A stretch of 64,000 nt of DNA from Bacillota bacterium (GTDB taxonomy: Bacteria; Bacillota; Clostridia; Lachnospirales; Lachnospiraceae), in NCBI GenBank assembly GCA_023391695.1, contig JAEWAK010000025.1, positions 54,784-118,783 of the forward strand, given 5' to 3'. Position numbers and translations under genes: made by a program. This document shows positions 8,679-17,979 of this stretch, one piece after another. Positions within the stretch are counted from its first letter, which is position 1. The number at the start of each line of letters is the position of its first letter. The notes below the pieces were generated by a model. It worked only from the letters and a program-made list of their open reading frames with translations. It did no database searches and was not told the DNA's origin.

Positions 8679-9683
8679 TTAGCTATTCACCTCCTTTAAA
8701 TCAGCCGGACAATCCTCATGCTGCAGCCAACAGGCAGCATAGTGGTTATTATCAATCGCGAATTCCTGTGGTAAATCTGTCTGACATAGCTTCATACACT
8801 GTGAACATCTGCTGGCAAAGCCACAGCCAACCGGAGGATTTAACAAATCCGGAGGTGTTCCCGGGATGGATACCAGCCTGTTGCTGCGTTCCATATCCGT
8901 ATCCGGTAAACTTTTCAGTAAAGCTCTGGTATATGGATGGGAAGGATTATAAAATATATTTTTAGCTGTTCCTAATTCGACTATTTTTCCTGCATACATT
9001 ACAGCCACACGGTCCGCCACACTGGCAACAACGCCAAGATCATGGGTTATTAATATAATTGCAGTATTGGTTTTCTTTTTAATATCCAGCAGTAAATCCA
9101 TGATCTGAGCCTGAATGGTAACATCCAGAGCCGTTGTCGGTTCATCCGCAATTAATAATTTGGGTGAACTGGACAATGCCATAGCAATCATAACCCTTTG
9201 TCTCATACCGCCCGAAAACTCATGGGGGTACTGTCTGGCACGCTGCTTAGCATTTGGTATATTTACTGTCTCCAAAAGCCGGATCGCTTCTTTATTGGCT
9301 TCTTCCGCGGATACTTTCTGGTGGTGGCGGATGGCTTCCGTCAGCTGTTTTCCTACCTGCATGGTTGGATTTAAACAAGTCATCGGATCCTGGAAAATCA
9401 TACTGACTTCTTTTCCCCTGATCCTCATCATTTCTTTTTCTGATGCTTTAACAATATCATGTTCGCCTAATATAATATCCCCATGTGCAATTCTTGCCGG
9501 CGGCATGGGATTTAATTTCATTATGGTCTGGGCTGTTACACTTTTGCCGCAGCCGCTTTCCCCAACGATAGCCAGTACTTCTCCTTCATGGACATCAAAG
9601 GAAACACCACGTACTGCTTTAACTTCTCCTGCATAGGTATCAAAAGAAACATTTAAATCCTTTATCTGTAATACTTTATTCAT
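8679..9683 (-). CDS. oppD: Oligopeptide ABC transporter ATP-binding protein OppD
   Basis: A 334-residue ABC ATPase: Walker A GESGCGKSVTAQ, signature SGGMRQRVMIAMAL, Walker B LLIADEPTTALDVTIQAQ, switch ITHDLGVVA, and the C-terminal extension with Cys-rich segment CGFASRCSQCMKLC. It forms the ATPase heterodimer with OppF under the permeases OppB and OppC. AGGAGG lies seven bases before the ATG, and the gene starts four bases after oppC ends. Length and motifs are normal for the family. Confidence 0.93.
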   Translation of the reverse strand: MNKVLQIKDLNVSFDTYAGEVKAVRGVSFDVHEGEVLAIVGESGCGKSVTAQTIMKLNPMPPARIAHGDIILGEHDIVKASEKEMMRIRGKEVSMIFQDPMTCLNPTMQVGKQLTEAIRHHQKVSAEEANKEAIRLLETVNIPNAKQRARQYPHEFSGGMRQRVMIAMALSSSPKLLIADEPTTALDVTIQAQIMDLLLDIKKKTNTAIILITHDLGVVASVADRVAVMYAGKIVELGTAKNIFYNPSHPYTRALLKSLPDTDMERSNRLVSIPGTPPDLLNPPVGCGFASRCSQCMKLCQTDLPQEFAIDNNHYAACWLQHEDCPADLKEVNS

Positions 9684-9687
9684 CCCA

Positions 9688-10626
9688 TTACCTCCTTAAT
9701 TTTGGATCAAATGCATCACGCAAACCATCCCCTAATAAGTTAAAGGACAACATAGTAACACTTATAAAAAGGGCAGGAATAATTAACTGGGACGGATACA
9801 TTTGAAATACCCGGACACCATCGTTGGCCAAGGTTCCCCAGCTTGCATGGGGTACCGGAACACCAAGTCCAATAAAACTCAAAAATGCTTCCGTAAAAAT
9901 TGCATTAGGGACAGCCAGAGTTACATTTACAATAATAACGCTTAGGGTATTGGGAATTAGATGTTTAAAAATAATACGATTGGCGTCAGCTCCCATAACC
10001 TTTGCCGCAGTAACATAGTCCTGCTGTTTTAAGGTCATGATCTGTCCCCTCACAAGACGGGCCATTCCGGTCCAACCGACTGCGGCATAAGCGATAACCA
10101 TGGTCATAACACCGCTGGGTAAAACCATCATTAACAGGATTACAATAATAAGGTATGGAATACCGTTAATAATTTCTATAATTCTCATCAGTATATTATC
10201 TACCATACCGCCCACATAACCGGATATACCGCCATAGATAATACCAACGATAACATTAATAAAAACGGCTGTAAAGGAAATTAAAAGTGAGGTTCTGGCA
10301 CCTCCCCATATACGTGTAAAAATATCACGTCCCAGTGTATCCGTACCAAATAAATGATAGTGACCGTCTGTCTGGTCTTTAAAGCCTATCCCAACATTAG
10401 TATGCAATAAATGCTGTTCACTGATGGTATAAGGTGAAAGAATGGGAATCATAACAGCCAAAATACATAACAGTACAATAAAAAATAAACAGAACACAGC
10501 TACCTTATTTTTAAAGAGACGCTTCATGGCATCTTTCCAATAACTGGTGCTTGGTCTTGTAATCCCTTCGCTTTCCGCTGCATTAGGTCCGACCCATTCA
10601 AAACGAACTTTTTCAATTCTATCCAT
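9688..10626 (-). CDS. oppC: Oligopeptide ABC transporter permease OppC
   Basis: A 312-residue inner-membrane permease with a cytosolic N-terminal tail of about 40 residues, a first membrane helix (FCLFFIVLLCILAVMIPIL), the OppC linker ending FGTDTLGRDIFTRIWGGAR, then a five-helix transport domain with the EAA loop (AAKVMGADANRIIFKHLIPN). It pairs with OppB to form the peptide channel. GGAG before the ATG sits in the end of oppB; the gap between the genes is four bases. Confidence 0.93.
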   Translation of the reverse strand: MDRIEKVRFEWVGPNAAESEGITRPSTSYWKDAMKRLFKNKVAVFCLFFIVLLCILAVMIPILSPYTISEQHLLHTNVGIGFKDQTDGHYHLFGTDTLGRDIFTRIWGGARTSLLISFTAVFINVIVGIIYGGISGYVGGMVDNILMRIIEIINGIPYLIIVILLMMVLPSGVMTMVIAYAAVGWTGMARLVRGQIMTLKQQDYVTAAKVMGADANRIIFKHLIPNTLSVIIVNVTLAVPNAIFTEAFLSFIGLGVPVPHASWGTLANDGVRVFQMYPSQLIIPALFISVTMLSFNLLGDGLRDAFDPKLRR

Positions 10627-10630
10627 CTAT

Positions 10631-11575
10631 TTACTCCTTCCCTTCTACCAGTTTTACACGTGGATCGATAAATCCATACAATAAGTCCACGATTAAATTG
10701 GCAATAACAAGGAAAGCACCATAAAATAATGTAACCCCTGAAATCATGGTATAATCCCTGTTCTGTATACCTATAACAAAAAACTTACCCATGCCGGGCA
10801 CAGAAAATATATTCTCCACAACAAATGCCCCGGTTAAGACGGATGCCGCAATGGGACCTAATACGGTTATAACAGGCATAATTGCGTTACGCACCCCATG
10901 CTTCCAGATAATCTTTTTCTGTGACAGTCCTTTGGATTTTGCCGTTTTTATATAGTCCTGTCCCAAAGTATCCAACATGCTGGTCCGCATAAGTCTGGAT
11001 ACGGTTGCCAGTGAACTGAAACTTAAGGCAAAGGATGGAAGTAATTTACTTACGGCCGTATTCCAGCCCGTAATCGGGAAAATCTTCATTCCTGTTAATT
11101 CGAATAATTTTAATCCAAGGAAATATTGCAGAAGTGCACCAATAATAAAACTGGGAACAGATACTCCAATAACCGCAAATAACATAGCAAGAGTATCCCA
11201 TTTCGTTCCCCTTTTAACCGCTGCCACAACCCCCAGCAAGATACCCATTATAGTTGCAAAAATTAATGAACGCATTCCCAAATCAAAGGAATAAGGAAAA
11301 GCCTGTATTATAATTTGATTAATTGGCCTGTTATAATACATGGACAAGCCTAAATCACCTTTACATATATTCTTAACATACATACCAAACTGAACAAGCA
11401 TGGGTTTATCAAGACCGTATTTTTCATTTAAGGCTTTTAATGTTGTCTCCGATATGGTTTTTTCACCGATAAAAGGATCACCCGGCAGTAAACGCATCAT
11501 AAAAAATGTCAGTGCAATCAGCACCAATAAAGTTAAAAAAGCATATAATAATCTTTTGCCGACATACTTAATCAT
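10631..11575 (-). CDS. oppB: Oligopeptide ABC transporter permease OppB
   Basis: A 314-residue permease with opening helix LLYAFLTLLVLIALTFFMMR, the OppB-specific LPGDPF motif, the LDKPMLVQFGMYVKNICKGDLG linker (split here as LDKPMLVQF and KGDLG) and an EAA loop (AKSKGLSQKKIIWKHGVRN). The ATG at 11575 is chosen because GGGGG lies seven bases upstream; the frame extends eight codons further without a ribosome site. It is separated from oppA by 291 bp that hold two hairpins, so the permease-ATPase part is probably expressed at a lower level than the binding protein. Confidence 0.93.
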   Translation of the reverse strand: MIKYVGKRLLYAFLTLLVLIALTFFMMRLLPGDPFIGEKTISETTLKALNEKYGLDKPMLVQFGMYVKNICKGDLGLSMYYNRPINQIIIQAFPYSFDLGMRSLIFATIMGILLGVVAAVKRGTKWDTLAMLFAVIGVSVPSFIIGALLQYFLGLKLFELTGMKIFPITGWNTAVSKLLPSFALSFSSLATVSRLMRTSMLDTLGQDYIKTAKSKGLSQKKIIWKHGVRNAIMPVITVLGPIAASVLTGAFVVENIFSVPGMGKFFVIGIQNRDYTMISGVTLFYGAFLVIANLIVDLLYGFIDPRVKLVEGKE

Positions 11576-11641
11576 ATGCAGTCCCCCTTTCACTTTCAAT
11601 GTTTTACTTTCATTGTATGGAATAATATTTATTATCTATTT

Positions 11642-11697
11642 AAAGAATTGATATCCTATGTTACTTTTATAAAAGTAATATAGGATGGCAATTCTTT
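11642..11697. other. Long inverted repeat between oppA and oppB
   Basis: ATCCTATGTTACTTTTA and TAAAAGTAATATAGGAT are inverse complements with one mismatch. The stem extends outward with a small bulge to AAAGAATTG / CAATTCTTTT. No clean T-run follows on the minus strand, so this is more likely an mRNA-processing or partial-termination hairpin just upstream of oppB than a full terminator. Confidence 0.7.
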
Positions 11698-11798
11698 TAT
11701 TTTCTTACTTTATGCCACACTGCACTGCCGGAACAGCCACTGCAATACGGTATCTATTTCACACTTTACTATATGAAAATCTCTTTTTACACAAGGGA

Positions 11799-11828
11799 AG
11801 TGCGGGTTGTATACAACAAGCCCGCACT
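11799..11828 (-). other. GC-rich hairpin downstream of oppA
   Basis: AGTGCGGG and CCCGCACT pair with inner TTGT/ACAA around a short loop, about 40 bases after the oppA stop. There is no T-run on the minus strand. In binding-protein operons such a hairpin commonly protects the binding-protein message and lowers read-through to the permease genes; that role is inferred here. Confidence 0.65.
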
Positions 11829-11866
11829 ATCTCTTTTTATAAATGATACTATTTGGGTTCTTAATA

Positions 11867-13582
11867 TTATTTTAACTTAACATTACGGTAATTCATATCC
11901 TGGAATGCTGTTCTTAACACACCGGATTCAATCTTTCCGCTTATGATATAATCTATGCTCCTCCAATATATAGGAGCAATAGGAATATCCGTCATTAAGG
12001 TTTTTTCCAATTCTGTCAGGTAACCAAAACGGGTAGCCGGATCCAACTCCTTACGTACCTTGTCAAGCAATTCATCATAAGCCTTATTGGAATAGCTTGT
12101 GTGGTTGTTGCCGTTACCGGTTTCATACATATCTAAGAACGTCATAGGATCATTATAATCCGGTCCCCATCCCGCAAATACGATGGAGAAGTCTTTGTTG
12201 GACATTCTTTCAATTCTGCTCTTAAAGGGCATGGATTCAATGGCTAATTCTATGCCAAGGGTGGTTTTTAACTGTTCCTGAACAAATGCGGCATATAAAA
12301 CAGCCGAATCCGTATCATCGCTGATCATGGTAAGATCAACCTTATCCACTCCAAGCTCTGCTAATGCCTTATCATAATATTCCTTTGCCTTAGCAGGATC
12401 ATAAGTAGGTGCAATGGGACCAACCTCATTTGCAAACTTATCATTTAATCCGTTAAGTGCAGGTGCGGTAAAGGATACGGCCGGCTTGGAATCATTCTTA
12501 ACAATACTGTCAATAAATGCCTGCCTGTCAATGGCATAAGCTAATGCTAGACGCAAATTCTTATTAGATAAATATTTATCTGTAGTGTTAAATTCCAGAT
12601 ACCAGGTAGAACCATCATCGTAATTTAATACAGGATAATTCTCTCCTTTCATTAATGCCGCCTGATCCCCTGTCACACTCTTCATTACATCAATTTCTCC
12701 TGCTTTAAAGGCATTCAGGGCTGCATTGGAATCATTTATCATTACAAAAGTAATCTTCTCAAGACTGATCTTATCAGCATCATAAAAATCGGGATTCTTC
12801 TCAAGCACCAGATTGTTCTCATGTTCCCATGACGCAATCTTAAATGGCCCGTTCGTTACGATCTTATCAGCATCCGTACCGTATGCATCGCCATATTCAT
12901 TATAAGCTTTCTCATTTAACGGTGCAAATACACCAAATGACAACTGGGAGAGGAAGTATGCCGTAGGATTTTCCAAAGTAACCTCAAGCTGGTAATCCGA
13001 TAAAGCTTTAAATCCTAACTCTTCTTCTCCAACCTGACCTTCATTGTAAGCCTGACCATTCTTAAACACAAAGCCAAAATAGGAGTAATCGGCAGCAAAA
13101 GAAGGAGTTAACAAAGATTTCCAGGCAAAGACGAAGTCATGTGCCGTAACAGGCTCACCATTGGACCACTTCATATCATCCCTTAAGTTAAAGGTATAAG
13201 TCAACTGGTCATCACTTACTTTCCAGTCCTTCGCTACACCAGGGATAACCTGGTCATTCTCATCTAACATAACCAGATTCTCCATTACATGGCGGATAAC
13301 GGAAAAGGATGTGGTATCCGTAGTTGTTACGGTAAATAACTGTGGTGGTTCGGAAGTAATATTAACGGTAATCGCATTCTCCTCAGGAGTTCCAGGATAA
13401 GCTCCTGTATCAGCAGGTGCTGCTTCGGTTGGTTCAGCAGACTCCTGGGTACCTGTCGTATTATTTTCTACAGTTGTCGGATCGGTTGTATTATCCGTAT
13501 TTTTCTTGTTACCGCATCCGGCTAACATGGTTACTGATAGTGCTGCAACAAGTACGGCAGCCAACAGTTTTTTCTTTCTCAT
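11867..13582 (-). CDS. oppA: Oligopeptide-binding lipoprotein OppA
   Basis: A 571-residue extracellular binding protein of family 5. It has a lipoprotein signal (MRKKKLLAAVLVAALSVTML, lipobox LAGC), a low-complexity Thr/Glu-rich linker to about residue 60, then the SBP_bac_5 domain (DWKVSDDQLTYTFNLRDDMK, later NKNLRLALAYAIDRQAF). It captures peptides outside the membrane and delivers them to OppBC. The ATG at 13582 follows GGAGGAG by six bases; the frame runs 13 codons further upstream but those codons lie inside the leader hairpin. It is the first gene of the opp operon, with its own promoter and a 5' hairpin. Confidence 0.94.
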   Translation of the reverse strand: MRKKKLLAAVLVAALSVTMLAGCGNKKNTDNTTDPTTVENNTTGTQESAEPTEAAPADTGAYPGTPEENAITVNITSEPPQLFTVTTTDTTSFSVIRHVMENLVMLDENDQVIPGVAKDWKVSDDQLTYTFNLRDDMKWSNGEPVTAHDFVFAWKSLLTPSFAADYSYFGFVFKNGQAYNEGQVGEEELGFKALSDYQLEVTLENPTAYFLSQLSFGVFAPLNEKAYNEYGDAYGTDADKIVTNGPFKIASWEHENNLVLEKNPDFYDADKISLEKITFVMINDSNAALNAFKAGEIDVMKSVTGDQAALMKGENYPVLNYDDGSTWYLEFNTTDKYLSNKNLRLALAYAIDRQAFIDSIVKNDSKPAVSFTAPALNGLNDKFANEVGPIAPTYDPAKAKEYYDKALAELGVDKVDLTMISDDTDSAVLYAAFVQEQLKTTLGIELAIESMPFKSRIERMSNKDFSIVFAGWGPDYNDPMTFLDMYETGNGNNHTSYSNKAYDELLDKVRKELDPATRFGYLTELEKTLMTDIPIAPIYWRSIDYIISGKIESGVLRTAFQDMNYRNVKLK

Positions 13583-13603
13583 CTTATTCTCCTCCTTTAA
13601 ATT

Positions 13604-13636
13604 AAAAAGGAAGTATCTCACTTAATGTATACTTCC
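13604..13636 (-). other. 5' leader hairpin of oppA, terminator-like
   Basis: On the minus strand GGAAGTAT (13636-13629) pairs perfectly with ATACTTCC (13616-13609) and is followed by TTTTT (13608-13604), then by the oppA ribosome site. It begins only about seven bases after the predicted start of transcription. That is too early for a classical attenuator with an alternative fold, so a 5' stabilising hairpin is more likely, although it has terminator form. Confidence 0.6.
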
Positions 13637-13649
13637 TTGTACAAACAAT

Positions 13650-13678
13650 ATAATATTATAAAAATACTGATTTGTCAA
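13650..13678 (-). promoter_or_regulatory. Promoter of the opp operon
   Basis: Minus strand TTGACA (13673-13678), 17 bp, TATTAT (13650-13655). Start of transcription would be near 13643, giving a leader of about 60 bases. Confidence 0.7.
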
Positions 13679-13770
13679 TAATCAAATTTTAAATTTTGTA
13701 GTGTTTTAAAGGGTTTACTGTGCCTTATCAGCATATTTTCTAATTACTGTGAATATATATTCATTGAATT

Positions 13771-13795
13771 AAATGTCTTTCTCGGAAAGACATTT
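13771..13795. promoter_or_regulatory. Perfect palindrome upstream of oppA
   Basis: AAATGTCTTTC, three bases, GAAAGACATTT: an 11-bp perfect inverted repeat about 95 bp upstream of the opp -35 box, in the 607-bp gap between oppA and the small gene at 14190. No T-run follows on either strand, so an operator for an unidentified regulator is possible. The remaining gap (13800-13968, 13992-14110) is AT-rich and shows no gene. Confidence 0.45.
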
Positions 13796-13968
13796 GTTGT
13801 TCTGTATTAGTGTATACAATTCGCTGCTTTGACAAATTTTTATCTTTTAATATTTATACACAAAATTTGTATTTGACTAATTTACAATACTTTTAACCCA
13901 TATTAAAACTTTCTTTCAATTCGGGCAGTATAATAGTCAGTTACAAAAATATCTTCTTCGGAAGTTAA

Positions 13969-13991
13969 GTCAAAGCGGATATTTCGATTCC
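13969..13991 (+). repeat. Short dispersed motif, degenerate copy
   Basis: GTCAAAGCGGATATTTCGAT resembles the start of the motif found at 19501, 56537 and (inverted) 62939. It is a short isolated fragment with no partner arm, so it may be a relic. Confidence 0.4.
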
Positions 13992-14110
13992 TTTTTTAAT
14001 CCGTCCTGAAATACCGAATACGCCCATCCGAATATATTCTTTGCTTATTTCTCGTTCATAAAACCTGTAAGGCAGGATATAAGAATTGTATTACAAATAA
14101 ATAATTGAGA

Positions 14111-14139
14111 TTGAATATTTTGTCATAATATATTATAAT
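14111..14139 (+). promoter_or_regulatory. Promoter of the small gene at 14190
   Basis: TTGAAT (14111-14116), 17 bp, perfect TATAAT (14134-14139), about 50 bp before the start codon. Confidence 0.65.
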
Positions 14140-14189
14140 TACTAAATGTAAAACAAATCCCCATTTATCCGAAAGCGAAAGGTGAAATT

Positions 14190-14420
14190 ATGGACTACAA
14201 AGAATTACGCAGACGAAAAGATATAGGTCCTTATGACCGAAGCTACGAAAACAGTTTCTATTTATTATATGATAATTTTACATATACCATGGATACGGAT
14301 TTATGCGGTGCTGATTCCCATGTACTGATCAGCGGACATTTAATAAAATATAACCGTTACAAAATATCCGACACGGTTTTAAACATAAATTCCGATCATA
14401 TTAAGCCGCCTGTAAAGTAA
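14190..14420 (+). CDS. Small protein of unknown function (76 aa)
   Basis: I do not recognise this protein. It is 76 residues, hydrophilic and tyrosine/aspartate-rich (MDYKELRRRKDIGPYDRSYE), with no signal peptide or membrane helix and a single cysteine. It is likely to be a real gene because it has its own consensus promoter about 50 bp upstream, an AAAGGTG ribosome site at the right distance from the ATG, and a 12-bp terminator stem that begins inside its last codons. It stands alone between the divergent opp operon and the convergent enolase gene. No function is proposed. Confidence 0.65.
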   Translation: MDYKELRRRKDIGPYDRSYENSFYLLYDNFTYTMDTDLCGADSHVLISGHLIKYNRYKISDTVLNINSDHIKPPVK

Positions 14421-14465
14421 ATTACTTTCGTGGGTTTGATAATATTTCCACATCAGGCGGCTTAA
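14401..14465 (+). terminator. Bidirectional terminator-like stem at the end of the small gene
   Basis: TTAAGCCGCCTG (14401-14412) and CAGGCGGCTTAA (14454-14465) are a perfect 12-bp inverted repeat with a 41-base loop. On the plus strand TTTATACTTTT follows. The left arm overlaps the 3' end of the coding region. It may also stop enolase transcripts arriving from the other side. Confidence 0.7.
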
Positions 14466-14557
14466 TTTATACTTTTAATTGATTAATATGCTGTCATATC
14501 ATTTATTATCCGGCAAAATATCAGTTATTTATATAAGGAATGAATGCCATGAGAAAA

Positions 14558-15874
14558 TTATTTCTTGATTACTTTAAATACGTTCTTCCCCTGATAACCG
14601 GCGATTTCCCCTAACTGATATTCAATTCTTAATAAACGGTTATACTTGGCAACACGGTCACTCCTGCTGGGAGCTCCTGTTTTAATCTGTCCGGCATTGG
14701 TGGCAACTGCAATATCCGCCAGAGTTACATCTTCCGTTTCGCCGGACCTGTGGGATACAATTGCCGTCCAGCCGTTATTCTTGGCCATCTCAATCGCTTC
14801 TAGGGTCTCCGTAAGGGTTCCTATCTGATTAAATTTGATTAAAACGGAATTGGAGATTCCCTGTTCCATCCCTTCTTTAATCCGTTTGGTATTGGTTACG
14901 AATAAATCATCTCCGACTAACTGGATCCTTCCTCCCAGGCGGTTGGTAAGCTTTTTCCAGCCTTCGAAATCTTCTTCTGCCAGGCCGTCTTCAATAGATA
15001 TAATCGGATATCGGTTACACAGATCCTCCAGATAGTCAATCATGGTGTCCACCGTCTTATATTCTCCTGCTTTCCAGAATAAGTACTCTCCTTCCCTGCC
15101 TGCCTTTTTGGCTTCGTCATACATTTCGGTCGAAGCTACGTCCATTGCTATATAAAAATCGGTTCCCGGTTCATAACCGGCTTCTTTTATGGCTTTTACG
15201 ATATAATCAAGAGCTTCGTCATCACTGGTAAATTTCGGTGCAAAGCCGCCTTCGTCACCGACGGCAGTAACATATCCGTCCGCTTTTAACAGCTTCTTTA
15301 ATGTATGGAATACGGTTGTACTCCATTCCAGACCTTCCGAAAAAGACTTGGCCCCAACCGGCATGATCATGAATTCCTGGATATTTAAACTGGAATCCGC
15401 ATGTTTTCCTCCATTGATAATATTCATCATGGGTACCGGCAATACCTTGGCATTCACACCGCCGATGTACTGGTACAAAGGTAAATCAAGGGACTCTGCG
15501 GCTGCCTTGGCGACTGCCAGGGAGGCACCTAATATGGCATTGGCACCCAAACGGCCTTTATTATCCGTACCGTCCAAATCAATCATTTTTTTGTCAATCT
15601 CAATCTGGTTTAAGGCATTCATGCCGATGATGGCACCCGCGATCTCCGTATTGACATTCTTAACGGCATTTAATACTCCGTTGCCAAGGTATCTTTTTTT
15701 ATCATTATCTCTGAGTTCAACCGCTTCAAAAGCTCCGGTGGATGCGCCGGAAGGCACTGCCGCCCTGCCAAGGCTTCCGTCTGCAAGAACTACTTCTACT
15801 TCTACAGTCGGATTTCCTCTGGAATCCAAAATTTCCCTTCCAACTACTTTTTCGATTGCTAAATTCTTTCTCAT
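14558..15874 (-). CDS. eno: Enolase (phosphopyruvate hydratase)
   Basis: A 438-residue enolase, which converts 2-phosphoglycerate to phosphoenolpyruvate in glycolysis. Features: N-terminal GREILDSRGNPTVEVEV, the catalytic loop SGASTGAFEAVELRD, metal ligands in FYIAMDVASTE, SIEDGLAEEDFEGW and QLVGDDLFVTN, the signature LIKFNQIGTLTETLEAI, and the C-terminal SHRSGETED. Length is normal. GGAG lies about five bases before the ATG. It is monocistronic, as often in Clostridia. Confidence 0.97.
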   Translation of the reverse strand: MRKNLAIEKVVGREILDSRGNPTVEVEVVLADGSLGRAAVPSGASTGAFEAVELRDNDKKRYLGNGVLNAVKNVNTEIAGAIIGMNALNQIEIDKKMIDLDGTDNKGRLGANAILGASLAVAKAAAESLDLPLYQYIGGVNAKVLPVPMMNIINGGKHADSSLNIQEFMIMPVGAKSFSEGLEWSTTVFHTLKKLLKADGYVTAVGDEGGFAPKFTSDDEALDYIVKAIKEAGYEPGTDFYIAMDVASTEMYDEAKKAGREGEYLFWKAGEYKTVDTMIDYLEDLCNRYPIISIEDGLAEEDFEGWKKLTNRLGGRIQLVGDDLFVTNTKRIKEGMEQGISNSVLIKFNQIGTLTETLEAIEMAKNNGWTAIVSHRSGETEDVTLADIAVATNAGQIKTGAPSRSDRVAKYNRLLRIEYQLGEIAGYQGKNVFKVIKK

Positions 15875-16181
15875 AGTAACTCCTTCTTTCTGATTTTTTG
15901 TCTGTCCGATAAATCTCCTATTTGTTTATTACCGGTACTTTATGCCGGATTATAATATGCACAACGCCCAAAATATCAGTTATAGTATAAACAGTCGCGG
16001 TAAATATATGCATATTACAAAAATATGGTAAGTTATCTTCTTTCGTTATATCATTCATACATTTCAGATTTAGAAGTAAGGACATCTTCCATACCTAATT
16101 ATACCATATGCAATAAAAAAAAGTGAATATATTTTGGATGTTTTTTCTTCTTTTTTTGGAATTCTTTAAGCATGTGTCAAA

Positions 16182-16262
16182 CACGACAAATGGAACTATA
16201 TACTGGCAGGAGATACCAGAAAGGGAAGTGTTCATAAAATGTTCATTCCTGCGTTTGTCGTG
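16182..16262. other. Inverted repeat in the eno / M32 peptidase gap
   Basis: CACGACAAA (16182-16190) and TTTGTCGTG (16254-16262) are perfect inverse complements 63 bases apart. Inside lie GGAAGTGTTCAT and ATGTTCATTCC, which also partly pair. It sits immediately upstream of the peptidase promoter and could be an operator pair or a small structured RNA. The rest of the 471-bp gap (15875-16181) is AT-rich and holds the unrecognised eno promoter region; no gene is seen. Confidence 0.45.
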
Positions 16263-16281
16263 ATGAGTCAAAGACTGTTCA

Positions 16282-16311
16282 TTGATATTTTAAGAAATAA
16301 TATGATATACT
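16282..16311 (+). promoter_or_regulatory. Promoter of the M32 carboxypeptidase gene
   Basis: TTGATA (16282-16287), 18 bp, TATACT (16306-16311), 34 bp before the ATG. Confidence 0.6.
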
Positions 16312-16345
16312 ATATGGTAAATACACGGAAAGGAAAATTTAATTT

Positions 16346-17866
16346 ATGAATAAAAATTATGAACAGCTGATGAAGCGGATTGACAAGGTCATGGCTTTTC
16401 AGGCCGCACTTACTTTATTCCAATGGGATGAAGAAACCTTGGCTCCCGAAGAAGCCATGGAATATACTTCTAAAACCATAGGGATTCTCTCCAATGAATA
16501 TTTTACTAACCTGATTCATGATGACGTCAAAAAACTGATCCATAAGCTCAGCGAGGATAAGGAACAGGAATATCTTGATTTTAACCAGAAGGCAATCGTA
16601 AAAGAGATAAAAAAATCCTTTGAAGAATTAGAGCCTATTCCTCCCGAGGAATATCAGGCCTACAGCGAATTAACCGCAAAGGCTTCCGGAATCTGGGCAA
16701 AAGCCAGACAAAAGAAAGCCTTTGAAGATTTCTCCCCCACTCTCAGTGAAATAATCAACTATCAGAAAAAATTTGCCGGCTACCGGAATATGATTTTTAA
16801 TCAAAAAGATGTAAAGCCCTATGATATTCTGTTAAATGATTATGAAGAGGGGTTTAACATGGAAAAATTGGATGTATTCTTCAATAAAATAAAAGAAGCC
16901 GTTGTACCTTTATTAAAAGAAGTAAATAAGAAAAATGATACCATTGACAAAACTTACAACCACCGCAGGTTTGATATCGGTAAACAGAAAGAATTCTGCA
17001 ATTATATCAGCGGTTACGTAGGTTTTGATTTTAACCGCGGTGTCATTGCGGAAAGCGCACACCCCTTTACCACCAACCTTCACAACCACGACGTGCGGAT
17101 CACGACCCATTTCCATGAAGATAATCTGGAAAGCGCCATATTCTCCACGATTCATGAAAGCGGCCATGGCATTTATGAAATGCATATTGACGACGCCATT
17201 ACCCAGACTCCCGTAGGAACCGGAACTTCCATGGGCATGCACGAATCCCAGTCCCGCTTTTTTGAAAATGTAATCGGCAGAAGCGAAGCTTTCTGGACCC
17301 CCCTGTTTCCCAAGCTTAAGGAAACCTTCCCGGAACAGTTAAAAGATGTGACTTTAGAGCATTACATTAAAGGCATCAACAAGGCAAGTTCCGGTTTAAT
17401 CCGTACGGAAGCAGATGAACTTTCTTATTCTCTCCATATAATCATACGCTATGAAATTGAAAAAATGATTTTTGCTGATGAAATCCAGGTAGAGGACCTG
17501 CCGAGAGTATGGAAGGAAAAATATAAAGAATACCTGGGGGTTGAACCAACGGATGACGGCGAAGGCGTACTTCAGGATATTCATTGGTCCGGCGGAAGTT
17601 TCGGTTATTTCCCTTCCTATGCAATCGGCAGTGCCATTGCAGCCCAGATTTATTACCATATGAGCTCTGTTATGCCATTGGAAAAATACTTAACGGAAGG
17701 TAACCTCACACCAATACGTGAATATTTAAACAATCATATCCATAAATACGGTAAGACCAAAAATACCAATGAACTCCTTATTAGTATGATGGATGAAGAA
17801 CTGAACGCGGATTATTATGTAAAATATCTTACGGATAAATATAACAGATTATATGAACTGGTTTAA
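16346..17866 (+). CDS. M32-family metallocarboxypeptidase (carboxypeptidase Taq type)
   Basis: A 506-residue thermostable-carboxypeptidase-1-like protein, usual length for family M32. The zinc motif TIHESGHG gives H270-E271-S272-G273-H274. Downstream are the family motifs MGMHESQSRFFEN (further zinc ligand Glu) and SSGLIRTEADELSYSLHIIIRYE. It removes C-terminal residues from peptides in the cytosol, so it can work on peptides brought in by the neighbouring Opp system; this link is only contextual. GGAAAGGAAA precedes the ATG. Monocistronic, with its own promoter. Confidence 0.93.
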   Translation: MNKNYEQLMKRIDKVMAFQAALTLFQWDEETLAPEEAMEYTSKTIGILSNEYFTNLIHDDVKKLIHKLSEDKEQEYLDFNQKAIVKEIKKSFEELEPIPPEEYQAYSELTAKASGIWAKARQKKAFEDFSPTLSEIINYQKKFAGYRNMIFNQKDVKPYDILLNDYEEGFNMEKLDVFFNKIKEAVVPLLKEVNKKNDTIDKTYNHRRFDIGKQKEFCNYISGYVGFDFNRGVIAESAHPFTTNLHNHDVRITTHFHEDNLESAIFSTIHESGHGIYEMHIDDAITQTPVGTGTSMGMHESQSRFFENVIGRSEAFWTPLFPKLKETFPEQLKDVTLEHYIKGINKASSGLIRTEADELSYSLHIIIRYEIEKMIFADEIQVEDLPRVWKEKYKEYLGVEPTDDGEGVLQDIHWSGGSFGYFPSYAIGSAIAAQIYYHMSSVMPLEKYLTEGNLTPIREYLNNHIHKYGKTKNTNELLISMMDEELNADYYVKYLTDKYNRLYELV

Positions 17867-17979
17867 GTTTTCTATTAACGCAGTAAACCCGAGTTTATCA
17901 AGCGTGCCTTTATACAGAATGCATAATTTCTATAACTATAAATTTTTACCCGTCCCATATTGATAAATTACATTACACA

